A DNA stretch of 64,000 nt from Ameyamaea chiangmaiensis. GTDB lineage: Bacteria > Pseudomonadota > Alphaproteobacteria > Acetobacterales > Acetobacteraceae. Of the stretch, positions 32,033-41,965 are shown one piece after another (within the stretch, counting starts at the first letter, position 1; each line of letters starts with the position of its first letter). The notes beneath the pieces are model-generated. The model was not told the DNA's origin. It worked only from the letters and a program-made list of their open reading frames with translations, and did no database searches. The translations under genes and the position numbers were made by a program. Location: the NCBI RefSeq assembly GCF_025995235.1, contig NZ_BAPT01000010.1, positions 62,001-126,000 of the forward strand, written 5' to 3'.

Positions 32033-34624
32033 ATGATTGCCGCATTGATCGGTCGCACCGTCTCCCTATGCGCGCGCCACGCGCTGGCCGTTACGGCCCT
32101 GTTCACCGTTCTCGTGGCCCTTGCGGTTGGCGTCACGGTCAAACGTCTCGACGTCACCACCGACACGGACAAGATGTTCTCGTCCGACCTGCCGTGGAAA
32201 CGGCAGGCAGCGCAGATGGCGCATCTCTTTCCGCAAAACCAGGACCTGCTGGTCGCCGTCATCCGCGCCGATATCCCTGAAGAGGCCGAGGCGACGGCGC
32301 GCGCCCTGACCGCCGCCCTGTCGACCAACCATGTCGATTTCCGCACGGTCAGCGATCCGGACGCCAACCCCTTTCTCGCCCGCAACGGCCTGCTCTATCT
32401 CGACCGCAAGCCGCTGGGGCAGGTGCTGGACGACACGGTCAACGCGCAGGCGTTCCTCGGGACCCTGGCCGCCGATCCGTCCGCGCGGGGGTTGTTCGAT
32501 GCGCTGTCGCTGGTCGCGCAGGGCGTGCAGGCGGGCCAGGACCTGTCCGGGTTTGCCGGGCCGCTGAACAATTTCGCCTCCGCACTGGGGAACGCGGCCG
32601 GGGGCAAGGCGGACTATCTTTCGTGGCAGCGCCTGCTTGCGGGCGACCTCGCCAATCTGGCCGGTCAGTACCAGTTCGTGCTGACTCAGCCGCGTCTGGA
32701 CTATGGTTCGTTCCAGCCCGGAGGGGCCGCGACGGACGCCATGCGAAAGGCCATCGCGTCGCTTGAATTCGTCAGGAACGGACACGCGCAAGTGTTCGTC
32801 ACCGGCGATGTGGAAATCTCGGACGAGGAATTCGCCACCGTTGCTCAGGGCATGGTCGCGGGGCTTGCCGGCTCGCTCGTGCTGGTCACGCTGTGGCTTG
32901 TGCTGGCTGTGCGTTCGTGGCGCGTCATCGTGCCCATCGTCGTGGTGCTCGTCTTCGGATTGACGCTGACAACCGGCTTCGCGGCCATTGCTGTCGGCAC
33001 GCTCAATCTGATCTCCGTCGCCTTCGCGGTACTGTTCGTCGGGATCGCGGTCGATTTCGCCATTCAGTTCTGCGTCCGTTTCCGGGCGCAGCATTCCGAC
33101 AATGGCGGTTCGCCCCACCTGACCGAAGCGCTCCTGCATACGGGGGCGGAGACCGGGCATCAGATCCTGGTCGCCGCCTGCGCGACAGCCGCCGGATTTC
33201 TGGCGTTTACCCCCACCGCCTTCATCGGTGTCGCCCAGCTGGGCCTGATCGCCGGTATCGGGATGCTAATCGCGTTCGTCTGCACCATCACGCTTCTGCC
33301 CGCACTCCTGCTTCTGATGCATCCGCGACTGGAGTATCGGTTCTCCGGCTTTGCCTTTGCCCAGCCCGCGGATCGCGCCGTGCGCCGCCATCGTCGTTTC
33401 ATTCTGGGCACCTTTGCGGCCCTGGCCGTGCTAGGCGCGGCGCTTGTGCCCATGCTGCACTTCGACGCCGATCCGCTGCACACCAAGGACCCCCACACCG
33501 AAGGCATGCGGGCCATCCATCTCCTGACGCGCAATCCGCAGACCACCCCTTACAGCGCGGAACTGCTCGTCCCGTCTCTGGATCAGGCTCGCGACTACGC
33601 CAAACGGTTCGAGGCTCTTCCAAGCGTCGACAGCGTGATGTGGCTGGGTTCGTACGTCCCCGAGGACCAGCCGCAAAAGCTGGCCATGATTCAGGACGCG
33701 GCGTCGCTTCTGATGCCCGGCCTTACCGTCACTCAGCCCGCTCCGGCGCCCGATGCCGCCGCACTTCGCCAGTCGGCGAAAAAGGCCGCCGACGCGATCG
33801 CGAGTATTTCGTCCAAGCTGGCCGCCAACGATCCGCTACGCCGCATCCAGTCGGAACTGTCGACCCTCGCCACCCAGCCGGACGGCAGCTTGCTGCACGT
33901 AAACGACCTCCTGACGCGTTTCCTGCCGCAGGAGCTGGACCAGCTACGCACCGTGCTGGGCGCGGGCCCGGTCACGATCACGGACATCCCGCCTGACATC
34001 GCGCGCAACTACCTTCTGCCCGACGGCCGCGCCAGACTGGAAATCCGGCCCAAGAACGTGCTGGGTGCGGACGCGGCCATGTACACGTTCGTGGGTCAGA
34101 TCCGATCGGTCGCGCCCGACGTCGGCGGCACGGTGGTGACCGTCATCGAGAGCGCGCACACCATGGTGCATGCGTTCACGGTGGCCGCGCTCTCAGCACT
34201 CGCGATGATAGGGATCATCCTACTGCTGGCCCTGCGACGCGTGGGTGACGTGCTTCTGGTGCTGGCGCCGCTGTTGCTGTCGGCGCTGATGACCGTCATC
34301 CTGATCATCGTGGTGCCCGAACCGCTGAACTTCGCCAACATCATCGCCCTGCCGCTTCTGCTGGGCGTCGGCGTATCGTTCAACGTCTATTTCGTCATGA
34401 ACTGGCGTTCTGGCGTCCGGCGGCCCCTGTCATCGCCGACTGCACGCGCCGTCCTGTTTTCCGCACTCACCACGGGCACGGCGTTCGGATCCCTGGCGCT
34501 GTCGCACCATCCGGGCACGGCCAGCATGGGCCGGCTCCTGCTGCTGTCGCTGGGGTGCACGCTGCTGGCGACGCTGGTGTTCGTGCCGGCGTTGCTACCG
34601 GAACCGCCCACCAAGCGCGACTGA
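32033..34624 (+). CDS. hpnN: HpnN, hopanoid transporter of the RND/MMPL superfamily
   Basis: The 863-residue protein has the RND layout: one N-terminal helix (HALAVTALFTVLVALAVGVT), a large periplasmic loop (about 45-265), a helix block with GLAGSLVLVTLWLVLAVRSW and LISVAFAVLFVGIAVDFAIQ, a second periplasmic loop, and a second helix block ending near residue 855. HpnN moves hopanoids from the inner to the outer membrane in Rhodopseudomonas. Its position after hpnL is the best evidence for this name over other MMPL proteins. The 155-nt gap to hpnL has no gene. Confidence 0.85.
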   Translation: MIAALIGRTVSLCARHALAVTALFTVLVALAVGVTVKRLDVTTDTDKMFSSDLPWKRQAAQMAHLFPQNQDLLVAVIRADIPEEAEATARALTAALSTNHVDFRTVSDPDANPFLARNGLLYLDRKPLGQVLDDTVNAQAFLGTLAADPSARGLFDALSLVAQGVQAGQDLSGFAGPLNNFASALGNAAGGKADYLSWQRLLAGDLANLAGQYQFVLTQPRLDYGSFQPGGAATDAMRKAIASLEFVRNGHAQVFVTGDVEISDEEFATVAQGMVAGLAGSLVLVTLWLVLAVRSWRVIVPIVVVLVFGLTLTTGFAAIAVGTLNLISVAFAVLFVGIAVDFAIQFCVRFRAQHSDNGGSPHLTEALLHTGAETGHQILVAACATAAGFLAFTPTAFIGVAQLGLIAGIGMLIAFVCTITLLPALLLLMHPRLEYRFSGFAFAQPADRAVRRHRRFILGTFAALAVLGAALVPMLHFDADPLHTKDPHTEGMRAIHLLTRNPQTTPYSAELLVPSLDQARDYAKRFEALPSVDSVMWLGSYVPEDQPQKLAMIQDAASLLMPGLTVTQPAPAPDAAALRQSAKKAADAIASISSKLAANDPLRRIQSELSTLATQPDGSLLHVNDLLTRFLPQELDQLRTVLGAGPVTITDIPPDIARNYLLPDGRARLEIRPKNVLGADAAMYTFVGQIRSVAPDVGGTVVTVIESAHTMVHAFTVAALSALAMIGIILLLALRRVGDVLLVLAPLLLSALMTVILIIVVPEPLNFANIIALPLLLGVGVSFNVYFVMNWRSGVRRPLSSPTARAVLFSALTTGTAFGSLALSHHPGTASMGRLLLLSLGCTLLATLVFVPALLPEPPTKRD

Positions 34625-34633
34625 CGCAGCCTG

Positions 34634-34756
34634 TCAGGTGTAGCCGATCCAGAACGCGAGCCCCCAGAAGATGGCGGCTCCCATAGCGACGGTAATGATC
34701 AGTACCGTCTGTGATGTCGGCATATGCAAAGGGCGGTGTGAAAGAGCGAGGCGCAT
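34634..34756 (-). CDS. 40-residue single-span membrane protein
   Basis: ATG 34756 is preceded by GGAGGGGGCTACC, a near-ideal ribosome binding site. The product has 14 polar residues, then one transmembrane helix (TVLIITVAMGAAIFWGLAFW), ending in IGYT. A longer in-frame extension exists upstream but has no good site and an unlikely composition. It converges on hpnN with 9 nt between stops. The function is unknown. Confidence 0.6.
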   Translation of the reverse strand: MRLALSHRPLHMPTSQTVLIITVAMGAAIFWGLAFWIGYT

Positions 34757-34964
34757 GGTAGCCCCCTCCATTGTTCTTGTTTTTTGATCTCGTCCCAATC
34801 GCGTTGTTCGATTGCCGAGCACGGTGATTACACCATGTTCATCCCACACGAAGAACATCGGCGGCGCATGGCTTGCGACCGGCATCCGTGATTCATGCAT
34901 GCGTGTAGGGTAACTACGGGTTCAGATCGCTCATTTCTACGCGATCAAGTCAGTGCCTTCTCCC

Positions 34965-35966
34965 TCAGTCGATGTCGTCCTTGTCGGATCCGACCTGTCC
35001 CAAATGCGTGGCGCCGCGCGATCTGGCCAACTGGACCTGACGTTCGCGCTCGGCATAGCGTGCGCGCTGCTCATTTGTGCGGGCCGCATGACAATGGGGA
35101 CACGACTCGCCAGGACGATACAGGGGCGATTTCTGGTCTTCGTGGCTCAGCGGTGCGCGGCAGGCGTGGCAGACTGTATGCGTGCCCGGTTTCAGATCAT
35201 GGGTAACCGCGACGCGCTGGTCAAAAACGAAACATTCGCCCTGCCAAAGGCTCTCCGACGCCGGTACCTTCTCGAAGTAGTTCAGTATCCCGCCGTGAAG
35301 ATGAAAGACGTTTCCCACCCCTTCGGCACGAAGAAAGGCCGTGGCCTTTTCACACCGTATGCCGCCGGTGCAGAACATCGCGATCTTGGTGTCGGGCGTC
35401 GATAACAGGCGCTCCCGGTTGGCGCGAAACCAGTCGGGAAAATCACGAAAGCGCTGCGTGTGTGGGTCGATCGCCCCGGCGAAGCTGCCGATCGCCACTT
35501 CGTAGTCATTGCGGGTGTCGATCAGGATTGTTCCAGGCTCGCTGATCAGAGTGTTCCAGGCTTCGGGCTCGACAAGAATACCGCCTTCGCGGGCTGGGTC
35601 GAGGCCGGGCGCATCCATGCTGACAATTTCGCGCTTGATCCGTACCTTCATGCGCAGGAACGGTAATGCGGCAGCCCGAGCGTATTTAACCTCCAGCGTT
35701 GAACAGCCGGGAAGCGTGCGGATATGGCCTAGTACGGCCTCGATCGCGTCGTCGCTGCCCGCGATCGTGCCGTTGATCCCCTCGGGCGCGACGAGAAGGA
35801 TTCCGCGCACACCATGCGCGCCGCACACCGCCTGCAGCGACGCGCGATAGCCATCGCAATCGTTGAAAGGGGCGAAACGATAGAGGGCCGCGATCCGGAC
35901 TGGCAGGTCGGCGGTGTTGGACTCGGGTGCCTCGGAACAGGCGGGGATTGGGGATGATGGCGGCAT
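34965..35966 (-). CDS. trhO: tRNA uridine(34) hydroxylase TrhO (rhodanese family)
   Basis: The 333-residue cytoplasmic enzyme hydroxylates wobble uridine in tRNA with oxygen. The N-terminal acylphosphatase-like domain holds GILLVAPEGINGTIAGSDDA (55-74). The rhodanese domain carries the loop MFCTGGIRCEKATAFL with active C199. A C-terminal metal-binding region has CHAC (about 269-272) and CPHC. It was formerly called UPF0176/YceA. The start follows a perfect hairpin in the gap after the efflux operon. The C-terminal 40 residues are basic and Arg/Gln-rich, as is common. Confidence 0.9.
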   Translation of the reverse strand: MPPSSPIPACSEAPESNTADLPVRIAALYRFAPFNDCDGYRASLQAVCGAHGVRGILLVAPEGINGTIAGSDDAIEAVLGHIRTLPGCSTLEVKYARAAALPFLRMKVRIKREIVSMDAPGLDPAREGGILVEPEAWNTLISEPGTILIDTRNDYEVAIGSFAGAIDPHTQRFRDFPDWFRANRERLLSTPDTKIAMFCTGGIRCEKATAFLRAEGVGNVFHLHGGILNYFEKVPASESLWQGECFVFDQRVAVTHDLKPGTHTVCHACRAPLSHEDQKSPLYRPGESCPHCHAARTNEQRARYAERERQVQLARSRGATHLGQVGSDKDDID

Positions 35967-36001
35967 GATGCCGGTCTAACGCCATCTGCCGTCGGTCGCC
36001 A

Positions 36002-36031
36002 GCCTGACCAGCGCTCTTGCGCTGGTCAGGC
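36002..36031. terminator. Perfect 13-bp hairpin between efflux operon and trhO
   Basis: GCCTGACCAGCGC (36002-36014) and its exact complement (36019-36031) flank the loop TCTT. It lies 15 nt past the stop of the outer membrane factor gene, read on the minus strand. No T run follows on either strand, so it may be a terminator helped by another factor, an mRNA stabiliser, or a repeated intergenic element. Confidence 0.45.
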
Positions 36032-36045
36032 CTTGCGGGCGGGGC

Positions 36046-37614
36046 TCAGTGTGCCGCGGGCGCCGAGGCGGTGAGGTTTTCGAACGCCTCAGGATGCGTC
36101 GAGATGTCGATTCCACCCGCCGGTGCCGGATGGTGAATACCCTGGTACTGCAGGACATCGAACGTCATGGTCTGGTCAGGCGTCGGCAACAGACGATCGC
36201 TCCAGCCGCCACCTAGCGCCCGGATCAGTCCAACCTCGGCCTCGAAATAGCGTGCTTCGACCTGCACCTGCGAAATACGCGCGTCCAGCGCCGCTTCCTG
36301 CGCGATGATTGCATCCAGATAGGCCGACAGCCCACCCTTGTAGAGCGACATCGTCATCGACTGCATGTCGATCGCCGCCGCCGCCGCCTGCTTCAGGCGA
36401 TCATTCTCGGCCCACAGCCGGGATTCACGTGAAATCCCGTCCTCGACTTCGCGGAATGCCGACAATACAGTGCCGCGATAGGTATCGCGCGTCTCGCGGT
36501 AGGCCGACCACGACGACTGCATCGCCGCGCGCCGCAAGCCACCCTCGAAGATCGGCATCGACGCGGACGCGCCATAGGACCACATGCTGTTGGCCAGATT
36601 GGCCAGATCGAATCCGTTGGCATCGAAACCGCCATTCGCGTTGAGCGAAATATGCGGATAGAACGCCGCCCGTGCCACGCCGATGGCGCGATTGGCCTGC
36701 GCCATCTCCCGCTCCGAGGCCGCGATATCGGGGCGGCGCTGCAGCAGCGTCGACGGGATCCCGGTCGGGATAGCGACGCGCGCCAGACCAATGGTATCGC
36801 GTGGGGCAATATGAAAGCTCTGCGGGGCGCTGTTGGTCAGGATCGCGATTGCGTGCTCCGTCACCTCGCGCTCGGCCTGAAGATCAAGTTCGGCAGCCTG
36901 TGTGACGTACAGTCTGTTCTGGGCACGATCGAGATCAAGCTTTGGCGCCGCCTGATTGGTCAACTGCGTGCGTGTCACATCCACCGCACGCTCGTAGTAA
37001 GCGATCGACTGGCGATAAATCGCATCCTGAGCGTCGTAACCACGCAGCATCACGTAGTCCGTCGCCAATTCGGCCTGCAGGCTCAGGCGCGCCGCCGCGT
37101 ATTTCGCGGCCCGTTCCTGGGCTGCGTATTTGCTCATACGCACCTGGTTGCGGATCTGTGACCAGAAATCCGGCTCCCAGGACGCCAAGCCCCCATAGAA
37201 CTCGTCCGTCTGTGTGATCGCACCCTTATAGCGGAACAGGCGGTCGGCGGACTGCTTGTTGTCGCTCGCACCAAAAGCCAGGCCGAAATGCGGCAGCAGA
37301 TCAGCGCGCGCCTGCATCACCATCGCCCGCGCCTGTACGAAGCGCTCGGCCGCGGCCTGCAGATCCGCGTTCTGGGTCATGGCCCGGCTCTCGAGTGCAT
37401 CGAGTTGCGGGTCACGCAGCAGCGTCCACCAGTCGGACGGCAATTGTGTATCGGCTGGGGTCGCGATCGAAAAGGCACCTTGGCCGTGCCAAGCGGCCGG
37501 TACGATAAACGTCGGAGTTTTGTAATCCGGCGCAAGATCGCAGGCCGACAAGGCGGCCAGCGACAGTATTGCGCAGCCGGGCAGTATTGCCCGGCGCAAG
37601 GAACGCATGCTCAT
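36046..37614 (-). CDS. RND efflux outer membrane lipoprotein (NodT/OprM-like)
   Basis: The 522-residue protein is the outer membrane channel of the tripartite pump encoded upstream. It has a lipobox LSAC with C25, then DLAPDYKTPTFIVPAAW, two repeats of the long coiled-coil hairpin, and family motifs (RRPDIAASEREMAQANRAIG; SAFREVEDGISRE). Its ATG overlaps the stop of the adaptor gene (ATGA). GC content looks closer to the host average than that of the two genes upstream. It is the last gene of the operon. Confidence 0.9.
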   Translation of the reverse strand: MSMRSLRRAILPGCAILSLAALSACDLAPDYKTPTFIVPAAWHGQGAFSIATPADTQLPSDWWTLLRDPQLDALESRAMTQNADLQAAAERFVQARAMVMQARADLLPHFGLAFGASDNKQSADRLFRYKGAITQTDEFYGGLASWEPDFWSQIRNQVRMSKYAAQERAAKYAAARLSLQAELATDYVMLRGYDAQDAIYRQSIAYYERAVDVTRTQLTNQAAPKLDLDRAQNRLYVTQAAELDLQAEREVTEHAIAILTNSAPQSFHIAPRDTIGLARVAIPTGIPSTLLQRRPDIAASEREMAQANRAIGVARAAFYPHISLNANGGFDANGFDLANLANSMWSYGASASMPIFEGGLRRAAMQSSWSAYRETRDTYRGTVLSAFREVEDGISRESRLWAENDRLKQAAAAAIDMQSMTMSLYKGGLSAYLDAIIAQEAALDARISQVQVEARYFEAEVGLIRALGGGWSDRLLPTPDQTMTFDVLQYQGIHHPAPAGGIDISTHPEAFENLTASAPAAH

Positions 37615-38792
37615 CCCTCGATTTCCTCGCTCGACTCGTCATAACCCTTCACGGGTACGACGACGTGCACTTTCTGGCCTTCCAGAAGGTCGGCAGGAGG
37701 GTTGTTGATGATCCGGTCGCTGGCGGATATGCCAGACAGAACGTCTGTCTGGGTGTCTGCCATACGACCGATATCGATATTGCGATAATGAACAATGTTG
37801 TTGGCGTCTACTACGCCCACTTGCATGCCCTTTTCCTGAAACACCAAAGCAGCAGTTGGAATCTCGAAGACGCCCGCTAATGCGGGTGCCGTCATCGTGA
37901 CAGAGCCGAACGTGCCGGGCCACAACTCATGCTTGTCGTTATCGATCGTGAACTCAGTCACGGCCGTACGGGTGTTCGGGTCATATCCCTTGGCAATCGT
38001 CAGGAAGTCCGCCTTGAAGGTGCGTCCCGGAAATTGTGGAACGCTAACTTCGGCAGTCATTCCGGGCTTCAAGATGTAAGAGAAGGTCTCGGGAACCGAC
38101 ACAAACAAGCGCATCTTGTGCATGTCCGAGACGGTAAACAGCTGGCTCGCATCGCCGTTACTGCCATGTTCACCCGCACCACTGCTGACGTAGTCGCCGA
38201 CGTTAATATTTCTGGATGTCACGACTCCGTCGAACGGGGCCACAATAGTTTTGAAGCGTTCGAGAGCGTCAAATCGGTCAACGTTATGCTGGGCCGCTTC
38301 CATTGCGGCCCGGCTGGCTTTTTCGTTGGCCTCGGCTACCGAAACCGACTGCCCGGAAACAGCCTGTGATTTGCTCATGGCGCGCCAACGGTCCGCACTG
38401 ATCACGGCCAAGTTGTACTTCGCCACTGTGGCGGCTAAATCAGCCTTGGCCTGTGCATATTGCGCGTCAAGGCCAGGTGCATTGATCTCGGCCAAGACAT
38501 CCCCGGCGTGCACGTCAGCACCATAGTCCTTGTACCACATCTTCACATAGCCCGAGGCCTGCGGGTAGATCGGCGCCTGGTACCAGGCATCGAGGTTGCC
38601 AGGTAGCGTGAGACTTACGACGTTTGGCGCAGGCTTCGCCTGAATGACGGCGACATCTGGAATGGCATTGGCGGTCGTCTCGGCCCGAAGTTGCCCCACC
38701 GCGTGGACGCGCGTGACAACTTGGTAGCCGATAAGGACTGCACAGGCACAAACTCCCACCGTCAGGGCGGTGTTGCGTGACAGGGAAGCCAT
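37611..38792 (-). CDS. RND efflux periplasmic adaptor (membrane fusion protein)
   Basis: The 393-residue protein has an N-terminal membrane anchor (NTALTVGVCACAVLIGYQVV), a lipoyl half-motif (GYVKMWYKDYGADVHAGDVL), a coiled-coil hairpin (about 120-175), the second lipoyl half (IVAPFDGVVTSRNINVGDYV), and beta-barrel domains (LFVSVPETFSYILKPGMTAE). It links the inner membrane pump to the outer membrane factor across the periplasm. It is coupled to its neighbours: TGATG with the permease stop and ATGA with the channel gene. Composition is visibly less GC-rich than the flanking host genes. Confidence 0.9.
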   Translation of the reverse strand: MASLSRNTALTVGVCACAVLIGYQVVTRVHAVGQLRAETTANAIPDVAVIQAKPAPNVVSLTLPGNLDAWYQAPIYPQASGYVKMWYKDYGADVHAGDVLAEINAPGLDAQYAQAKADLAATVAKYNLAVISADRWRAMSKSQAVSGQSVSVAEANEKASRAAMEAAQHNVDRFDALERFKTIVAPFDGVVTSRNINVGDYVSSGAGEHGSNGDASQLFTVSDMHKMRLFVSVPETFSYILKPGMTAEVSVPQFPGRTFKADFLTIAKGYDPNTRTAVTEFTIDNDKHELWPGTFGSVTMTAPALAGVFEIPTAALVFQEKGMQVGVVDANNIVHYRNIDIGRMADTQTDVLSGISASDRIINNPPADLLEGQKVHVVVPVKGYDESSEEIEG

Positions 38793-41700
38793 CAGACGGT
38801 CTCCTTCCGGCTCGACGACCGGTTATAGATGATCGCGTAAACGCAGGGAACGAAGAGAAGTGTGGAGACTGTTGCAACCAACAGGCCACCGATCACCGCT
38901 TTGCCCAGAGGGGCATTTTGAGAGTTGCTGATCGACATTGGGACCATGCCAACGATCATCGCAGCGGCTGTCATCAGCACGGGACGGATGCGCCCGTAAC
39001 CTGCCTCGAGTGCCGCCTTCAGAGCATCGCCGTGAATTTCCAGTCGCTCACGCGCATAAGAAACCACGAGGATGGAGTTTGCTGTTGCAGTGCCCATGCA
39101 CATGATCGCACCGGTCAGAGCTGGAACCGAAAGATGCGTGTGCGTCAGGAACAGGCTCCAGGCAATACCGGCCAGGGCGCCGGGAAGAGCCGAAATGATG
39201 ATGAACGGATCCAGCCAGGATTGAAAGTTCACGACGATCAGGAGGTAAATCAGCGCGATCGACACAACCAGGCCGCCGATCAGCTGAACATAGGCGCTGC
39301 GCATCGTTGGGGCTTGGCCCTCGATATCAACAGCTGCCCCGCGCGGGACGTCAGAGGCAGTTGCTGCGATCACTTTCTTCACGCCGGCCAGCACTGTGCC
39401 AAGATCCGTCCCTTCCGCCGAAACATAGACGTCGAACGCGGGCATCGAGTTATAATGGGAGACCTGTCCGGGCGTGCCTTTTGCTGTAATGGTGCTGATT
39501 GCACCGAGCAGTTGCATATCTTTGCCACTTGGGTCGCCGTCACCTTTGTCAACTGGAATGGCCAGTAGATTATTGAGGTGCGTCAACTGGTTCTGGGGGA
39601 CATAGGTGTTCAGCAGAAACGTCACACCCCATGCCGGATCGTACCAATACTGCGGATCGACTGTGGAACTGCCGGACAGGGTCATCAACTCGTTATCGGC
39701 CAAATTGGCAGCGCTGACGCCCATGCCTTGGCTGAATGTTCTGTTTCCGTTTACGAACAGCGTTGGAGTTTTCATCGTCTGCTGCAACGTGACGTCGGCC
39801 GCCCCTGGGACGAGCTTCAGCTTGTTAACCAGTTCAATGGCATAGGCATAGCTCTTGTTGAGTTCCGGACCACCGATCTTGATGTCGATCGGTGACGGAG
39901 AACCGAAGTTCAGAATACGTGCTGTCAGATCAGCCGGCTGGAACGTGAACGCGGTGCCCGGGAAGCTTTCAGACAAGCCCTTACGGAGAATTTTGCGATA
40001 ATCCCAGACAGGTGACTCCTCGCTGGTCAAGGAGATCGTCAGATCGCAGTCTTGCGTGCCGATGGTTGGTGTCGGAATAAATGCCTGGTTGTGCGGACCT
40101 TCGGGAAGGCCGCAGTTGCTGACTACGTCGTCAACTTTTCCGGGCAGAAGCTGATGAATCCGATCGCTCACAAGGGTTGCGATACGACCAGCCACCTCGA
40201 TACGTGTTCCGAGAGGCGCTCGGAAATGCATCTGCAATTGGCCTGACTTGATCTCAGGAAAGAAGTCTCGGCCGGATACGGCGAAGAGGCCGAGCGACAG
40301 CACGGACAGCCCCAGGAATACGGACGCGAAGCGGATACGGTTATCGATGGCTCGCTGCAGGAAGCGACCATAACCTTCTCGGAAGTGCGTGAAACGATGT
40401 TCAAAGCCGCGTTGGAAGCGGGCGAATACATTGCCGCCCTTCAACTCGTCGTTGTGTGTGTCGTGCCCATGTCCGCCATGTGTCTGACCGGCGAGCAGGA
40501 ACTTCGCCATGGTAGGGACTAGGGTTCGTGAAAGAATGAACGACGCGATCATGGCGAAGATAATGGCTTCCGCCATGGGCATGAACAGCCAGCCGGCAAC
40601 ACCGCCAAGCTCGAACAGTGGCAACCACACGATACAGATACAGGTAGTCGACACAAATGTTGCAATAACGATCTGGTTGGCTGCGTCGATGATCGCGACC
40701 TCCAGTTCCTTGCCCATCTCCAGATGTGTGTCGATATTTTCGATCATGACGGTCGCATCATCGACCAGAATACCGACGGCCAGTGCTAGACCGCCAAGCG
40801 TCATGACGTTGATCGTTTGACCGGCCCAGCCCAGCCCGATGACGGCACAGAGAATGGCGAGGGGGATCGACGTCGCAATAATAAGAGTCGAGCGCCAGGA
40901 ACCCAGGAACAGCAACACCACGAGGCCGGTCAGGAAGGCGGCCGTGACCATTTCGCGAAGCACGTCTTTGATCGAGTCTTTCACGAAGCCGGAGGCGTCG
41001 TTCAGGACCGAGATATGCGCGCTGGGAGGAATGACCTGCTTCAGGCGGGGCATGAGAGCCTTCACCCCTGAGACAACATCCAGAGTTGAGGCTTCACCGC
41101 TTTTCATGACCACCATGATGACGGCTTGGCGTCCCTTGACGAGCACCAGGTTTGTCTGAGGATGTCCGCCACGATACACATGCCCGAGGTCATGCATGTA
41201 GACCACCGAGTTGCCTACGCGCTTGATCGGAATGTTGTTCAGTTCTTCCATGGTGCGTGGTTGCGAGTTCGTCTGCACCATCCAGTCCGTCGGACCGATT
41301 TTCTGGTCACCCGCCGGGCGCACGATGTTCTGAGAGTCAAGAACGTTCTGAACGTCCATAGTCGACAGATGGTGCGCCTGCAGCTGAGTTTGATCGAGCG
41401 CGAACATCACGAACGCGTCCATACCACCATAAGGATGAGGCACGATCGCTCCCGGTACCGTAACCAGCAGCGTTCTGACGCGAATCTGGGCAAGCTTGAA
41501 GAGGTCGGACGGAGTCATTGTATCCGACGTGAGCTTGAGTGTGATGACCGGAACGGAAGATGCCTCGAGCTTCATGATCATCGGCGCCGGAATTTTCACC
41601 GGGAGCTGCATCAAAACCGTTTGTGAAATAGCCGTCACGTCAGCTTCGGCCGAGCCGATATCCGTGCCCGGCTGGAAGAAGATTTTGACGATCCCGCGAC

Positions 41701-41965
41701 CGTAATAGGAATCGGACTCCATATGTTCGATTCCCTCGACTGTCGAGGTAACGCCCTGCTCGTAGTTGTACATGATACGGCCGGCGAATTCATCGGGCAG
41801 AAGGCCACCGTATGTCCAGACGACCGCAATGGCGGGGATCTTGATGTTAGGAAAGACGTCTGTTGGCGTCTTGATTGCTGACATTACGCCAAACAAGACG
41901 ATCAGAATCGAGAGGACGACGAAGGTGTACGGGCGCTTCAGCGCCGTGACGACAATGGCGTTCAT
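38792..41965 (-). CDS. RND efflux permease (AcrB-like proton antiporter)
   Basis: The 1057-residue permease starts at ATG 41965 (MNAIVVTALKRPYTFVVL); a longer frame upstream lacks the family N-terminus. It has the twelve-helix RND design with two large periplasmic loops. The paired acidic residues of the proton relay are visible in the fourth helix, LAVGILVDDATVMIENIDTH. A His-rich cytoplasmic stretch (QTHGGHGHDTHND) separates the two halves. The substrate is not deducible; the paired aspartates and the lack of heavy-metal motifs favour multidrug export over metal export. It leads the operon. Confidence 0.9.
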   Translation of the reverse strand: MNAIVVTALKRPYTFVVLSILIVLFGVMSAIKTPTDVFPNIKIPAIAVVWTYGGLLPDEFAGRIMYNYEQGVTSTVEGIEHMESDSYYGRGIVKIFFQPGTDIGSAEADVTAISQTVLMQLPVKIPAPMIMKLEASSVPVITLKLTSDTMTPSDLFKLAQIRVRTLLVTVPGAIVPHPYGGMDAFVMFALDQTQLQAHHLSTMDVQNVLDSQNIVRPAGDQKIGPTDWMVQTNSQPRTMEELNNIPIKRVGNSVVYMHDLGHVYRGGHPQTNLVLVKGRQAVIMVVMKSGEASTLDVVSGVKALMPRLKQVIPPSAHISVLNDASGFVKDSIKDVLREMVTAAFLTGLVVLLFLGSWRSTLIIATSIPLAILCAVIGLGWAGQTINVMTLGGLALAVGILVDDATVMIENIDTHLEMGKELEVAIIDAANQIVIATFVSTTCICIVWLPLFELGGVAGWLFMPMAEAIIFAMIASFILSRTLVPTMAKFLLAGQTHGGHGHDTHNDELKGGNVFARFQRGFEHRFTHFREGYGRFLQRAIDNRIRFASVFLGLSVLSLGLFAVSGRDFFPEIKSGQLQMHFRAPLGTRIEVAGRIATLVSDRIHQLLPGKVDDVVSNCGLPEGPHNQAFIPTPTIGTQDCDLTISLTSEESPVWDYRKILRKGLSESFPGTAFTFQPADLTARILNFGSPSPIDIKIGGPELNKSYAYAIELVNKLKLVPGAADVTLQQTMKTPTLFVNGNRTFSQGMGVSAANLADNELMTLSGSSTVDPQYWYDPAWGVTFLLNTYVPQNQLTHLNNLLAIPVDKGDGDPSGKDMQLLGAISTITAKGTPGQVSHYNSMPAFDVYVSAEGTDLGTVLAGVKKVIAATASDVPRGAAVDIEGQAPTMRSAYVQLIGGLVVSIALIYLLIVVNFQSWLDPFIIISALPGALAGIAWSLFLTHTHLSVPALTGAIMCMGTATANSILVVSYARERLEIHGDALKAALEAGYGRIRPVLMTAAAMIVGMVPMSISNSQNAPLGKAVIGGLLVATVSTLLFVPCVYAIIYNRSSSRKETV

